A stretch of 64,000 bases of DNA from Temnopleurus reevesii (lineage: Eukaryota; Echinodermata; Echinoidea; Temnopleuroida; Temnopleuridae). Below the pieces are notes generated by a model. That model did no database searches and was not told the DNA's origin. It worked only from the letters and a program-made list of their open reading frames with translations. The stretch spans positions 20,633-84,632 of the forward strand of contig BQKZ01000469.1 of NCBI GenBank assembly GCA_036244855.1, read 5' to 3'. This document shows positions 13,301-23,969 of this stretch, piece by piece (the stretch's first letter is position 1; each line of letters opens with the position of its first letter). Made by a program: the position numbers and the translations under genes.

Positions 13301-13499
13301 CCCTGTTTGATGACATTTTACAGAGCCCGATAGTTGGACGTGTGTATTCTGCCAGCACGAAGCCATCACAGCATGGGAACTCATGAAGCACGCCTCAGCC
13401 ATACATCAAACACAGATCTACGACATGGGCGGCGGCGTGGACCAACCCAAGACAGATTCACAGCAAGAGGCCATGCAGACACAGTCAGCCATGATGTAG
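10314..13499 (+). CDS. RRM (hnRNP C/RALY-like) plus BCL11-type C2H2 finger protein, 280 aa
   Basis: Coding exons: 10314-10812, 11540-11615, 12330-12421 and 13324-13499 (TAG at 13497-13499). All have GT/AG borders and compatible phases (1, 2, 1), and the sum is 281 codons. The ATG has a good context (ACAACCATG) 28 bases after an acceptor. Residues 1 to about 92 are very rich in Gly, His and Met (repeated MGMG and HHGPHG). An RRM follows at about 96-180 with RNP2 VFVGNL (98-103) and RNP1 GFGFVQF (137-143), continuing across the first intron as DLYLASDPDFNRPKGFKK. This order resembles hnRNP C/RALY, where the RRM is followed by an N-R-(P/G)-K segment. A basic patch (KKRQRL) in exon 3 may be a nuclear signal. 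The C-terminus holds one finger with Cys229, Cys232, His245 and His250, in the BCL11 first-finger style (AWELMKHA...H..IYD). Probably a nuclear RNA-binding protein; the combination is unusual and the biological role unknown. The upstream paralogue at 214-359 shares the last exon. Confidence 0.85.
11777..11923. mobile_element. Palindromic MITE, family GGCCCGTATTCCGATA (copy 1)
   Basis: Terminal inverted repeats GGCCCGTATTCCGATAGCG and its near-exact complement ATATCGGAATACGGGCC enclose about 147 bp that folds on itself (GGTTTAGA/TCTAAATC-type motifs). It lies in intron 2 of the RRM-finger gene. A larger relative is at 24804-25115. Confidence 0.85.
12463..12625. mobile_element. Palindromic MITE in intron 3 of the RRM-finger gene
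   Basis: CTGGGGGGTGATTCATCAAG at the left pairs with CTTGATGAAACATCCCCCAG at the right, and GATTTGTCG pairs with CGACAAATC just inside. It is about 163 bp and begins 41 bp after the donor of exon 3. Single copy in this window. Confidence 0.8.
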
Positions 13500-14143
13500 A
13501 TGCTGGATATGTCAGGTGACTGTGGGATGTCAGGTGACCATGGGGTGTCACATGACTTTAAAAAAGACTTGGACAGAATGATGCATAGTGCATCTTTGAT
13601 ACGGAGATGTCTTGAAATCGAGACCACAGCGATCAACGATAGCTGTTCATCTCCACATATCGGTCGGCATGGATGGACAAGCGAAATTGAGGACTAAACT
13701 GGAACCAATCTATTTATAGTACTTGGTCATCGTCTGATGACCATTACCGACCCAAAGGTTTGTGGTGGTCATTCTGTTGAAAGTGACCAAAAATATTTGA
13801 GAATTTCATTGTATTGCAGCTAGAGTATGGTTGTTTGGTTGTAGAAATGCGCTGTATGACAGTCTCCCATGTTAAAATAGTTTAGATTCTCTTAGTGTAT
13901 ATTGATTGTACTATTACAAATGGTACTGATCCCAAACAATTGAAATTGTAAACTTACAAACATGGTAAGTGTCTATTGTTCATAGAAATTCCCGTCTGCT
14001 CTCCATGTATATTCTACATTATGAAAGTTTGTGATGAGTAAGATGAAGTTTAGTTTTTTTTTTTTATGAATTTGCAGATCTGCCCTAAGTAAAATTTCAA
14101 CTCAGTAAGATGCCCATGTATTGTTGGTGGTGTTATGAACCAG

Positions 14144-14149
14144 AATAAA
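14144..14149 (+). terminator. Candidate poly(A) signal AATAAA of the RRM-finger gene
   Basis: AATAAA lies 645 bases after the stop codon. The intervening sequence has no exon signals and is plausibly the 3' UTR. Confidence 0.45.
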
Positions 14150-15804
14150 CATGTTATAAGGTATAGGATATTGTCATGAAATAGTCAGAGACTATTATTT
14201 GAAAAGATATGCTACACAACTTAAATTTGTGTCACTAGCATGCGAGTACGCTTTTCACTACGTTCAGGCCCTGTTACATGAGACTTTAAAATGATTGCAA
14301 ATTGGTCAGTATTGGGAAATCCTGTGGAATCGCTGATGCGGATTGGCTGTTCCATAATGCTGCCATTAACTTTTGGTTACCATTAATGGCAAAGTTAACT
14401 TACCATCGATGGAAGGTTTTGTGCAATGGGCCCCAGGTCTCTCGGTGACCACGTAGCTTTCCTGTGTTCATAAAACCACTAAATAATATATGAGTACAAA
14501 CTTCCTTCATATTATTTACTCACAAATTCCTGTATAATAAGTTATTAAAAAGACTCCCATGTCAGAAATAGTATTCACCTTGAGCAGAGGGGGCACTGTG
14601 TTTTGGACAAAGTAAACAACTTCATTCAAGCATTCATTATAGCTAGGCACACATGAAAAAAATTTTATCCCTCTTATTCTGCAGAGATATGTCAACCCCT
14701 TTTATGGGTCCTTGCTGAAATAACTTCTTTATTGGTATCTGGTGATTAGTGANGTCAGATGTGTAAAACTGGTTGGCAGAGCAACTTTCATGTGAGCAGA
14801 AGGGACTGAAGAATTGGACAAAGTAAACAATTTCAGTCAATTATTCACAATAACTTCATAAATATAAGAAGAAAGTACTTTCCCAAGCTTATTTACAGAT
14901 GAGATCTAACACCTGTTCAATATTTCTCAATGTTCAGAAAAAGAGGAAATTTCTTTTGTGTGCATCAACGGCTGAAGCTGTTGTGAAAGATTGAATGGAG
15001 ATTGTTTACTTTGTTCCGATCTTTATCCCTTATCACAGAACTTGGCCCCTGATTCTAGAAGAAATATACAATGAAATATTCAAATATTTCATTATTTAAG
15101 AGCATTAGAAACAGTATATGGATTTGTGTTTAAAGAAATAATAAATCAACTCAAGTAGGTTAATGAAATAGTATTTCTAATATTGTTATATGCCAAAATA
15201 CAGATTTGGATAGATTGGTGTTTCTGTCAGTGTTTTCATGATGTAGGTTAACTTGAAGTGTTCTTAGATTTTATTTTGAAATAGTTGTAATGAGAATTTG
15301 CATTTATTGGAATAAATAGTGTGCTAAGAGCGGTATAGGTAGTCTAACAGTTTAAAATATTCATAAATCTGATGCTGCTTATCTTCTGAAATGAAATGGT
15401 GCAAATGATCTCTTGGTAAATTGTACACATGAAGCTCACTTCGGGGTATTTCCTAAGGTTCTGATGCAGGTTACTTAAAATCATCTTTGAAATGTAGTTG
15501 GGGAAGGATTTTATGTATCCTCTATATCAGAAACATTTATCTTGGACATTCAGCTAAAGATTAATTGCAAACCTCTCAAATAGACTCAATTTGCACCTTT
15601 GTTAGGTGTAATATTTTTGAAGTTAGACTTTAATTAGGCCATTGCACACTATATAACTTTCGGTCATACAATGTTACAACTGTGGGTATAATGTCATCGT
15701 ACAACCAAGTTTCAGGTCGTAAGACCAGGTTGGGAGGTTTTGGCATGTTGAATTTTTGCAAGGTCATATGACCTCTCCCGGCTTTGAACAGTTGCTTGGC
15801 ACAG
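14150..15804. other. Intergenic stretch, dispersed repeat fragments, no gene
   Basis: No coding exon. Two related segments (about 14580-14660 and 14765-14850) share TGGACAAAGTAAACAA-like sequence with each other and with the 3' UTR near 400, so they are copies of a dispersed repeat. An imperfect inverted pair GGCCCTGTTACA / GCAATGGGCCCC (about 14267-14436) may be another MITE. One N at 14753. Confidence 0.5.
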
Positions 15805-16773
15805 GTACAGCCGTCCACACAACAGCGTCACTCAACAATTGTTCTCCAGAAGACGTGTTGCATTCGGTACTGCATGCTTCAATCATTTATTGAAAATATG
15901 CATCTAATTTTGTAAAGAAAATCATGGTTTTAGCAATTAAAAGTTGATTTATTGTGCTGAATTGTTGCAATGGAAGATGAGCTCATGTTTAGGTATCGCC
16001 TATCAATGCAAGATATCGATATGGTATGCGTATTGTGCGGTGTCGGGTAATAAGGTCTGGTCGCATGGTTGTAAGGTCGTACAGCCTTCCACACAACAGC
16101 GTCACGAGACAATTGTTCTCCAGAAGACGTTTCGTCATTCGGTACTACATGCTTCAATCATTTATTGAAAATATGCATTTAATTTTGTAAAGAAAATCAT
16201 GGTTTTAGCAATTAAAAGTTGATTTATTGCGCTGAATTGTTGCAATGGAAGATGAGGGCATGTTTAGGTATCATTTATCAATGCAAGATATCAATATGGT
16301 ATGCGTATTGTGCAGTGTCGGGTAATAAGGGTATTTCCACGGGGTTGGGTTCATTTTTGTGACATCCAAAAACCCTAAATCTGTGGCTTTTTCAAACCAG
16401 GCAAATACAGTCCAATAATGACATTACCCCAATAACAGTATCTCACCCAGAAGTATTCCTCAAAGACTATAGCATATTGGAATTTGATACCTGACAATTT
16501 CTTGCACATGCAAAAGCAGTGGGATGTCCATGTAACGTAGTGAAATTTTTGTATACCTGTACCTTCAAATCCAGAAAAGATTTCAAATCCAAATGTGTAT
16601 AACTGAAAAAAAAAGCAATTTTCATCAATAGATCGAAGCCTAAGAAGATCTGAATTGATCTTCATGGTGAAGTGACAAAGGGGATCACTATGTTACATGG
16701 ACTTTGCATGAAAAGTGGACCCAACCCCATGGAAATACCCATAAGGTCTGGTCGCATGGTTGTAAGGTCGTAT
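15805..16773. repeat. Tandem duplication, period about 274 bp, second unit split by a MITE
   Basis: The segment GTACAGCCGTCCACACAACA... at 15805-16078 is repeated from 16079 with high identity (ACAACAGCGTCAC, CAGAAGACG, ATGCTTCAATCATTTATTG and so on). The second unit is interrupted at 16328 and resumes at about 16745 (AAGGTCTGGTCGCATGG). No coding function is seen. Confidence 0.85.
16329..16740. mobile_element. 412-bp MITE with GGGTATTTCC termini, TSD ATAA
   Basis: The left end GGGTATTTCCACGGGGTTGGGT is inverted at the right end as ACCCAACCCCATGGAAATACCC. It is flanked by ATAA on both sides (16325-16328 and 16741-16744). The undisturbed first tandem unit has the empty site GGTAATAAGGTCTGG with a single ATAA, which confirms insertion. 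No transposase frame is seen. Confidence 0.9.
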
Positions 16774-16852
16774 TACTGAAAGTCATTTAGTCTGCGTTGG
16801 CATTTATGATATGCTAATTATTCTCAGTCTTTCACTCCCACTGGGATTTAAA

Positions 16853-17467
16853 CTTTAAGGGGAACTAACCCCTGGAATTATCCTGCTCTCATGATATGAA
16901 GAAAAATCACATGAACAAAGTGTGAAATTTGAGCAAAATCGGACAACCCATTCAAAAGTTATGAATTTTCAAAGTCACAGAGATAAGACGATCACTGCCG
17001 CTCATGGGGATCCGCGCGATCAGCAAATTCGACGGAATCTTTGACGTCATGTCGGACAACTCCTCATTCACTCTGTACACAAAACTTCACATTTTCTCCC
17101 TTTTCTCGGAAAAGTCAACACAATGCTAATTTTCAGTTGGGGTATAGCATTTCTGTATTGATTCTGCATGTATTTTAAAAAGATTCATGCCGCAACCTTA
17201 CTCTAAATTTTGCATTGATCAAATTTTTTAAAATATTCTATGTACAAAGTGAATGAGGAGTTGTCCGACATGACGTCACAGATTCCGTCCGTTTTTGCTG
17301 ATCGCACAGATCCCCATGAGTGGCAGTGATCGTCAAATCTCTGTGACTTAGAAAGTTATAACTTTTGAGCGGGTTGTCCGATTTTGGTCAAATTTTCACA
17401 GTTTGCTCATCTGATTTTACCTCGTTCAATGGGAGCATGATAATCCCAGGGATTGGTTCCTCTTTAA
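16853..17467. mobile_element. Long-terminal-inverted-repeat MITE, family L (copy 1)
   Basis: About 615 bp whose two halves are imperfect inverted complements. Left TTTAAGGGGAACTAACCCC pairs with right GGGATTGGTTCCTCTTTAAA. Both arms carry CGGACAAC...TTCAAAAGTTAT and GACGTCATGTCGGACAA-type blocks. Close relatives are at 47507-48058 and 55279-55891. Non-coding. Confidence 0.85.
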
Positions 17468-17543
17468 ACATGTTTTGACAGACTTCTGCAATCTATTTAA
17501 AGGCATCAAAGGAAGAACTAAATGGATAAATCATTGAAAGTTC

Positions 17544-17709
17544 CAGGGCGGTGTTTCACCAAGATAAGAAAGACTTTGAGAAAGACTTAACGCACGACTG
17601 GTACCAGTTCTTGATCGAAAGTCTTATGCGTTCTACACTCGTTTACGTACTCCATTCTTTCTTAAAGTCGTGCGCAACTTTATGAACGACTTGGTGAAAC
17701 ACCACCCTG
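17544..17709. mobile_element. Palindromic MITE, family GGTGTTTCACCAAGATAAG (copy 1)
   Basis: CAGGGCGGTGTTTCACCAAG at the left pairs with CTTGGTGAAACACCACCCTG at the right, about 166 bp. Inner arms carry AAGAAAGACTTTGAG and CTTTCTTAAAGTCG blocks. Two more copies are at 55012-55174 and 63222-63398. Confidence 0.88.
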
Positions 17710-20492
17710 ATATACTAACTTTGTACAGCACTCAAGAAATTTGTGTGCAAAGCCTAGGTTATGGGGATGCTTAGGTGTTCACTGTTCTTCCTCACAGTGG
17801 TCATCAGCTAATCTTGTATTTACATTTTTTTTTTCAATTAAATGGTCAAAGCCAAATACCCAATTGTTAAAAAATTAGCTGCATGATATGTATCAAACTG
17901 CCATACTCCTTCATCAAATGTCCCATTTTTTTGGAGGGGAGGGGAAGATTTGACAAATTCATTTACTAAATACATAATTTTGATCTACCGGTATAAGGTT
18001 TTTTATTGGAAGATTGTTTCTGGCTGATGATCTTCCCATAAGGATAAGTTTTATTTTATTGTGCTAAGTTTTCTGCTGCTTGTAATGCATGACAATATTC
18101 TTGACTTTAGGATAGTGTCTTTGAGATTCATTCATGGCAATTTTGTTTTATGTTGCATATTTTGGGGGTTTAGTGTCCAAATATAATGTCTGTGCTGAAC
18201 TGTTTTTAGAAAAGTAAAACAAAAATTGTGCAGTTACTCCCAAAATGAATGGTTTTATTTACTTGTTTCAAGTCTTAATTTGAAAGAATTTGCTATAATA
18301 CAGCTTAATTATTGTGTTTTTATCTCCTGCATTACATGAAGTATATACAAAGTTTTCCTCTTTTAGTTTTGACGCCCATTTTATTTTGCGAGTTGTAGCG
18401 AAAGGTACATATGATTGTTTTATTGTGTTCTGAACTTTACTCTCTTTTTTTTAGTATGAATTTTTAACATAATTATATACTTCAATATCAGTTAGATGTT
18501 ACAGTTTCTTAGTAATTTTTTTATTGGTATGGTATGGTATGAAAATTCTACCAATGTTTTTTTTTCTCATGTTCTTTGCGTAGATTAGTTTTTATTCAAT
18601 GTGGATTATTGTGTATTATTATATCTTCATATTGCTTTCAAAAATCATAGTGGTAGCCTAATTATCAAGTACATTTTTTTGGGAAAAGTAAAACCCATTT
18701 TCTTTTTCTTTTATTATTTTAACCAAGATAACATTTCAACATTTTTTTGCTCTTTTTTTGTGATTCATTATATTTTCATGAATTTGTTCTCTTTGAAAGT
18801 AATGTATAGAGTACTCAGAATTGTACCCAGAACACAATATTACATCAGTCTTCTGGAAAAGAAATGTCATTTTGACAAAATACTTCCATTCATCGAACTA
18901 GAGAACGACAATTTGTGAGATTTATTATTGTTACTCATGCAATTGTATGAACACCAAATGTACTTAAAATATTACGCTAACATCACTGTTATCAACAAAC
19001 TAGTTGAACATGCACAGCTAATTGAAATGTAGAGAATATAAATAGAATGAAGGGACTTGCCAGAAACTGACATTGCAAAAGCTTTCGAGACCTCCCAACG
19101 GAAAATTCTTGGTAAGTCATTCCAGAAGTAAATGCACAGCAAAGCAAGATAATTCAATTGCTGTTGAAGACACAAAAACGAAACTCCAATTTGGTCTTTT
19201 TTTCAAAAAAAATTATACAAAGATTTGGGTTCAAGTGTCATATGAAAAAAGCATTTAAATGGACAATGTAGTTTCTATATGATAAATAAACATTTGACAC
19301 TGTTAGGTTTACTAGTAAGGTCACAATTTCATTAAAAATTTGATACCTCAATATGTACAAATGGTCCTCGGGGGGCTTGGGGTTCATAAATCTCAACCTA
19401 CAGACAAATCATGGTCCCCATAGTCATGGCAAATCGGGGGAAAGGCAGGGAAATTGGGGAAAATTATTGAAAAGGCGGGGAATTCTGTTGAATTTTGGGT
19501 GTTCATGAAACGATAATGGTACCCTTATTATGAAACACCCCATTTTCTACTAAAAATGATAGGAATACATATCATGATTAAAATAATGGTTGGCTCGAAT
19601 GGTAGACAAAGGCCATCATAATGTGTGTGATTTTGGATACTCTGTCAGACAGGAAGCTATTGGAAGTAGCAAGTTGGTCATGAAAAAGTCATGAAATTCT
19701 GTTTTCAAATTTCTCTGGGAATCCTGATAAATGCATCCTTTCACTGGGAGCATATGTCAATATTATCAGTACTGTTAGCAAGCATGTTTCAAACAAATTC
19801 ATTTAGTGATGTAGTAACAAAAAAGTTGTGTTCAAATTGGAGATGTCTGTAATATGAAGCCAAACTTTGTCGCCAAAATCAAGTCTAAATTTGTTGTTTT
19901 AGAAAATGTTCTCTGAGATTCGTTGAAGAAAGCCTTGAATTCATATTGTGTTTTCTTCAGATAAAGAAGCAGCGTCAAGACCAAGCAAGATTTATTTGTC
20001 TTGTGAATGAATTTTATTGAGATGGTATTCACTCTTGCCCCGGATTAGTCTATTCTTTCTGTCTGGTATAACAATATGAAAAATGAAACCTCAATTTTTG
20101 TGAGGTAAATATCACCGTGACGATGTGTTTACCAGAAGTGTCTTGCTTGAGATGAGACAAGATGTCTTGCTTTGAGGCGAGACAAGATAGAGGCTTTGTG
20201 AAAGAATATTTTTTATATAGAAAAAATTGATGAGAATTTAATGAATGATTTGATTGTATCAATATTACATAAATTATGTAAAAAAGTATCATGTACAGTG
20301 GTCGCATAAAGCACTTGATGTAACTAGCTATGGTAACCATATCTATTACAATGCAAATAAATGTTTAATGTTCATAGAACATCAATGGCCTGTTTTACCA
20401 AGTGTGTTATTTCAGTTCGCTGAATTGACTAATGTTCTCAAAGTTATTCAATGATACCTTATATATTTATCAAAGGGATCCTGTTATCAATT
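17710..20492. other. Intergenic, AT-rich, no gene seen
   Basis: No supported exon. The region around 18240-18780 is very T-rich, and the short open frames there look like chance. GGGG-rich debris at about 19360-19560 looks like an eroded transposon but cannot be classified. Confidence 0.5.
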
Positions 20493-20910
20493 CTCCCTAT
20501 CGCATATAGCCGATATCCCCTTGTGATATCGATATCACGCACTTTGGCTTTGGCACGCTCACTTCCGGGATCCATCTTGATTTCACTGTATACTATCTAC
20601 GAAATTTCAATCCATGTGTATTTGGCGTAATTTCTTTGTTTTGCGTCGGAAGCCCAGCATTGGGCCACTTCGCAAAAGAAACCCATATAACAAATAAATG
20701 CAGATATGAAAAAAAAAAAATGATGCTTTTATTCGCAAAAATCTATGAAAAAATATGACACTACAAGCCGCTGACGAAATATACCGTAGAAAGCCTATAG
20801 ACTTTTAAAAACGCGCAAATGTTACCGGAAGTACCTGTGCCAAGAATCTGGGCCAAAATAATTAGTGCGCTGCAGGCGTTCAGATTCGGAGAGATATATG
20901 CGATAGGGAG
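20493..20910. mobile_element. 418-bp MITE with CTCCCTATCGCATATAG termini, TSD AATT (copy 1)
   Basis: The ends CTCCCTATCGCATATAGCCG and TATATGCGATAGGGAG are inverted repeats. AATT flanks both sides (20489-20492 and 20911-20914). The interior includes GATATCGATATCAC, CACTTCCGGGATCCATCTTG and CCCATATAACAAATAAATGC. These recur in reverse orientation in the copy at 60875-61264. No coding capacity. Confidence 0.9.
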
Positions 20911-20914
20911 AATT

Positions 20915-21409
20915 AAATGACTAGTCGAACCTTTCCAAGTGGAATAAACAAGTTAAATAAAGGCAAAATAATTGTTTGGGAATCTCTCGTGGAAGTCAAA
21001 TTTCCTTTAGGTCTTTATTTTTAGATTCCAATAATTTTGACTTTGGCAGAGTGAACTGCTTTTCACCTAAAAATTTTCTTGAAATCCATCAAATTCGATG
21101 TAAAGTAATTGTCGGGATAAGGCAAGAATTATTATGTAACCAATACAATAAACATTTTATTGATAACAGGGTCTATTTAAATATTTTGCAGAAAATTTAA
21201 TACAATATTTAACGGTTCATAACTTTACCAAAATTCAATAAATTTTAGACATTTCCACATCTTAGCGAGTTATTTTCATGTTTTGACAGATTATTGTCCT
21301 CTATTCAGGGTCGCATAATTCAAGAAAATACAATGTAGAACCCTAGTGAGAATTTCAGCTTATACAGTGTTAGAAACTGGAAAAGCCATGCTGTCTTTGG
21401 AATCTTGTC
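20915..21409. other. Intergenic spacer between two MITEs
   Basis: I see nothing beyond AT-rich sequence in these 495 bases. Confidence 0.5.
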
Positions 21410-22088
21410 CTGGGATGGTATTCTGAAATCGTTCTTATCTTTCTTCCTCAGTGTTTTCTTATCTCTGTGAGTTAGGAACGCGCTAAAATCCTGAAAATTC
21501 TGAAAATCTACTTTACGCGATCTTTTCTCTTGCAGGACCGCCCTTTTCTATCTTCGACCACGCCCATTTTTATCCCTTGACGAAGCATGTCAACAGTCAT
21601 AAGGAAATCATCCAATAGCAATGTCTCTTACATCTCCGCCAATGTTAAGTTTTGCCCTCGTGCGTAATTGAAGTATTACGCGCTGCAATTGCGCTACGCG
21701 CTATTCCGAGTCTAATTTTACGAGGAAATTTTCATTGAATTTCATCTCTTGTCGAGCTTATTTTACTCAGTTGTTAAGAAGCAAGTTCAAAACTATGTGA
21801 GATAAAATAGCACCAACCCTATCATAAAAATCTTCTCAAACACGCAGAAAGATAAAAACAAATTTAAGATAAGAAGATTTTCAGAATACATACTAAATCA
21901 TAGGGCGCATATGTAGATCAGTATTATGCGCTTAATCTTGTGGGCGGGGTCATGTGGGAAGAAGTTAAGATGAAAGTTAGGAAGAAAGTTAAGAAGAAAG
22001 ATAGGAACATTTCCAGAATACCGTATTAGGAAAGTAATGTAGATGAGAGCGAATTTGAGATAAGAACAATTTCAGAATACGGCCCCTG
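21410..22088. mobile_element. Element with GGTATTCTGAAATCGTTCTTATCT inverted termini, about 680 bp
   Basis: The left end TCCTGGGATGGTATTCTGAA is inverted at the right end as TTCAGAATACGGCCCCTGG. GTTCTTATCT pairs with AGATAAGAAC just inside. A second inner inverted relic lies at about 21975-22026. Non-coding, probably a MITE or deleted DNA transposon. Confidence 0.75.
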
Positions 22089-22913
22089 GTTATTTGGGAA
22101 TTCCAATTTAAATGAGGTTAGGAAACTCGAATATAAGAGGCAAGGATCAACAAAAAGTATCGTGTTTTCTGAATTTTCAAGTGATTTATTCATATACTCA
22201 ATCTTACAACCTGTCATGTTTCATAATAATAATTCACATTTCTAAAGCACCCTTTTTGAGATTCAAAGTGCATTTTATTGGCAGCTTGGAGGGTTATGAA
22301 TTCCCATGTAGTTTTATTGAACTGTCATATGACTGCTGCATTGACATACAATGCCCTGACAAAGTAACAAGTATACAGACATAATACCGAAATGCATATT
22401 AATTCTATGCCACTGTTTCATTGTGATGGTAGCTATGATGGTTTAGACAGTCCTACTTTTTATGTCAGTTCATATAAAGACTAAGGATTTGATAGATAAA
22501 AAAATTAGGTTGTTATTCTGATACTTAAAGGTATTGACCTTCCATAATCTGTTTAATCCTCTCCCGAAAAAGCTATATTTGAAGAAAATTTGTCACAAAA
22601 TAATTAAAATGGTACAAAGAAATCATATTCATTTGTCTCACAATAAATAAGTTACACACGCTTCTGTAGTTACACAGTAACCGAGACTTGAGTCGTAATG
22701 TTGTTGGTTTTTATTCCAACCTTAACATTTATGTCCTTCAGTGGAAAATAGATGCACACCATAAGAAAATATTCCTTGCAATGTCTGAATAACACTACAT
22801 GGCCTGGCAATTGTGATCAAGGTTATTATGGTATCTTGCATTAAACACCATTTTTGCATGACATTAGACTCGCATAATTCTCCTCATCAAGGTGAACACA
22901 TGCCTGATACTAG
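22089..22913. other. Intergenic stretch, nothing recognised
   Basis: AT-rich sequence 3' of METTL17 with no exon signals or clear repeats. Confidence 0.45.
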
Positions 22914-23240
22914 AGAAATCTGTGAGCATCCACACTGTGGCATTTGAATACTCCTCTCAACGACAGACAAGATTGCCACTGCGACACTGATGTATGTGGT
23001 CTTTAGATGTCCTGAATTAAAAGTCTTTCCCAAAGATTATGATAATAATAGATGCAATTAATATAGCGCACGTATCCATTCTGCTGGAGTGCTCAAGGCA
23101 CTTTGCAATATTATTACCCTAGCTTTATCCCGGCAGCCACCAGCGCACTTGGCATTTCAAGAAATTAATTCTTGCCAGGTACCCATTTCCACCTGGGTTA
23201 AGTGCAGCAAATTGTGTATGAATTTCTTGCCGAAGGAAAT
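22914..23240. repeat. Direct duplicate (left copy) of a SINE-containing segment
   Basis: This segment (AGAGAAATCTGTGAGCATCC to GGAAATTAACCC) is nearly identical to 23517-23865. It contains the body of the tRNA-derived SINE but breaks off before the tRNA-like head. The right copy begins at an N (23517), so the duplication could be real or a mis-join of two haplotypes. Confidence 0.8.
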
Positions 23241-23516
23241 TAACCCTTTGAACCCTGACTTATTTTCATATTTCGTGGGCTATACCCCAAGTTATTTTAC
23301 GTGTTGGACATTCTTGACTTATGTCAAAAATTTGAACAAATCAATTCTTTGGTAATTTTTTTTTAATCTTTAATCACATAAATTCTGTATTTGTCTACTA
23401 TAAAAGTGTATTCAGCACAGAATAAAATAATGATTAAAAGGGAATGTGCTGACAAATAAAATGAATAGTGAATTTTACTTTCTTGGCATGGCCTGAAAAC
23501 CGGCCATTAGGGTTCA

Positions 23517-23940
23517 NTAGAGAAATCTGTGAGCATCCACACTGTGGCATTTGAATACTCCTCTCAACGACAGACAAGATTGCCACTGCGACACTAATGT
23601 ATGTGGTCTTTAGATGTCCTGAATTAAAAGTCTTTCCCAAAGATTATGATAATAATAATGATAATAGATGCAATTAATATAGTGCACGTATCCATTCTGC
23701 TGGAGTGCTCAAGGCACTTTGCAATATTATTACCCTAGCTTTATCCTGGCAGCCACCAGCGCACTTGGCATTTCGAGAAATTAATTCTTGCCAGGTACCC
23801 ATTTCCACCTGGGTTAAGTGCAGCAAATTGTGTATGAATTTCTTGCCGAAGGAAATTAACGCCATGGGTGGTAATCGAACCGGCGACCCTCTAGTTGAAA
23901 GGCGAGAGTCAAAACCACTACACTACAACGCTGCTAATAG
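23517..23940 (-). mobile_element. tRNA-derived SINE (minus strand) in right duplicate copy
   Basis: Read on the minus strand from about 23940, the element begins with a tRNA-like promoter. An A-box-like TAGTGTAGTGGTTTTG is followed about 30 bases later by a B box, GGTTCGATTAC, and then ACCCATGGCG. A central body (GGTACCTGGCAAGAATTAAT, GCAAAGTGCCTTGAGCAC) and an ATT-rich tail ending near 23645 follow. The rest of the interval down to 23517 is duplicated flank. The head sits about 30 bases beyond the METTL17 stop codon, so the SINE is probably transcribed in its 3' UTR. The SINE family was not named because it cannot be checked here. Confidence 0.75.
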
Positions 23941-23969
23941 GATTAAATGTCCAATCTACAGAACACGTC

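Noticed and set aside
18601..18918. 105-aa hydrophobic frame
   Set aside because: A T-rich region gives Phe/Ile/Leu by composition; no exon borders or recognisable motifs.
23089..23355. Frame of 88 aa, repeated at 23705-23989
   Set aside because: It lies within SINE sequence and its duplicate; not a gene.
23860..23945. A true tRNA gene on the minus strand
   Set aside because: A- and B-box motifs are present, but the cloverleaf is degenerate and the sequence runs into a SINE body.
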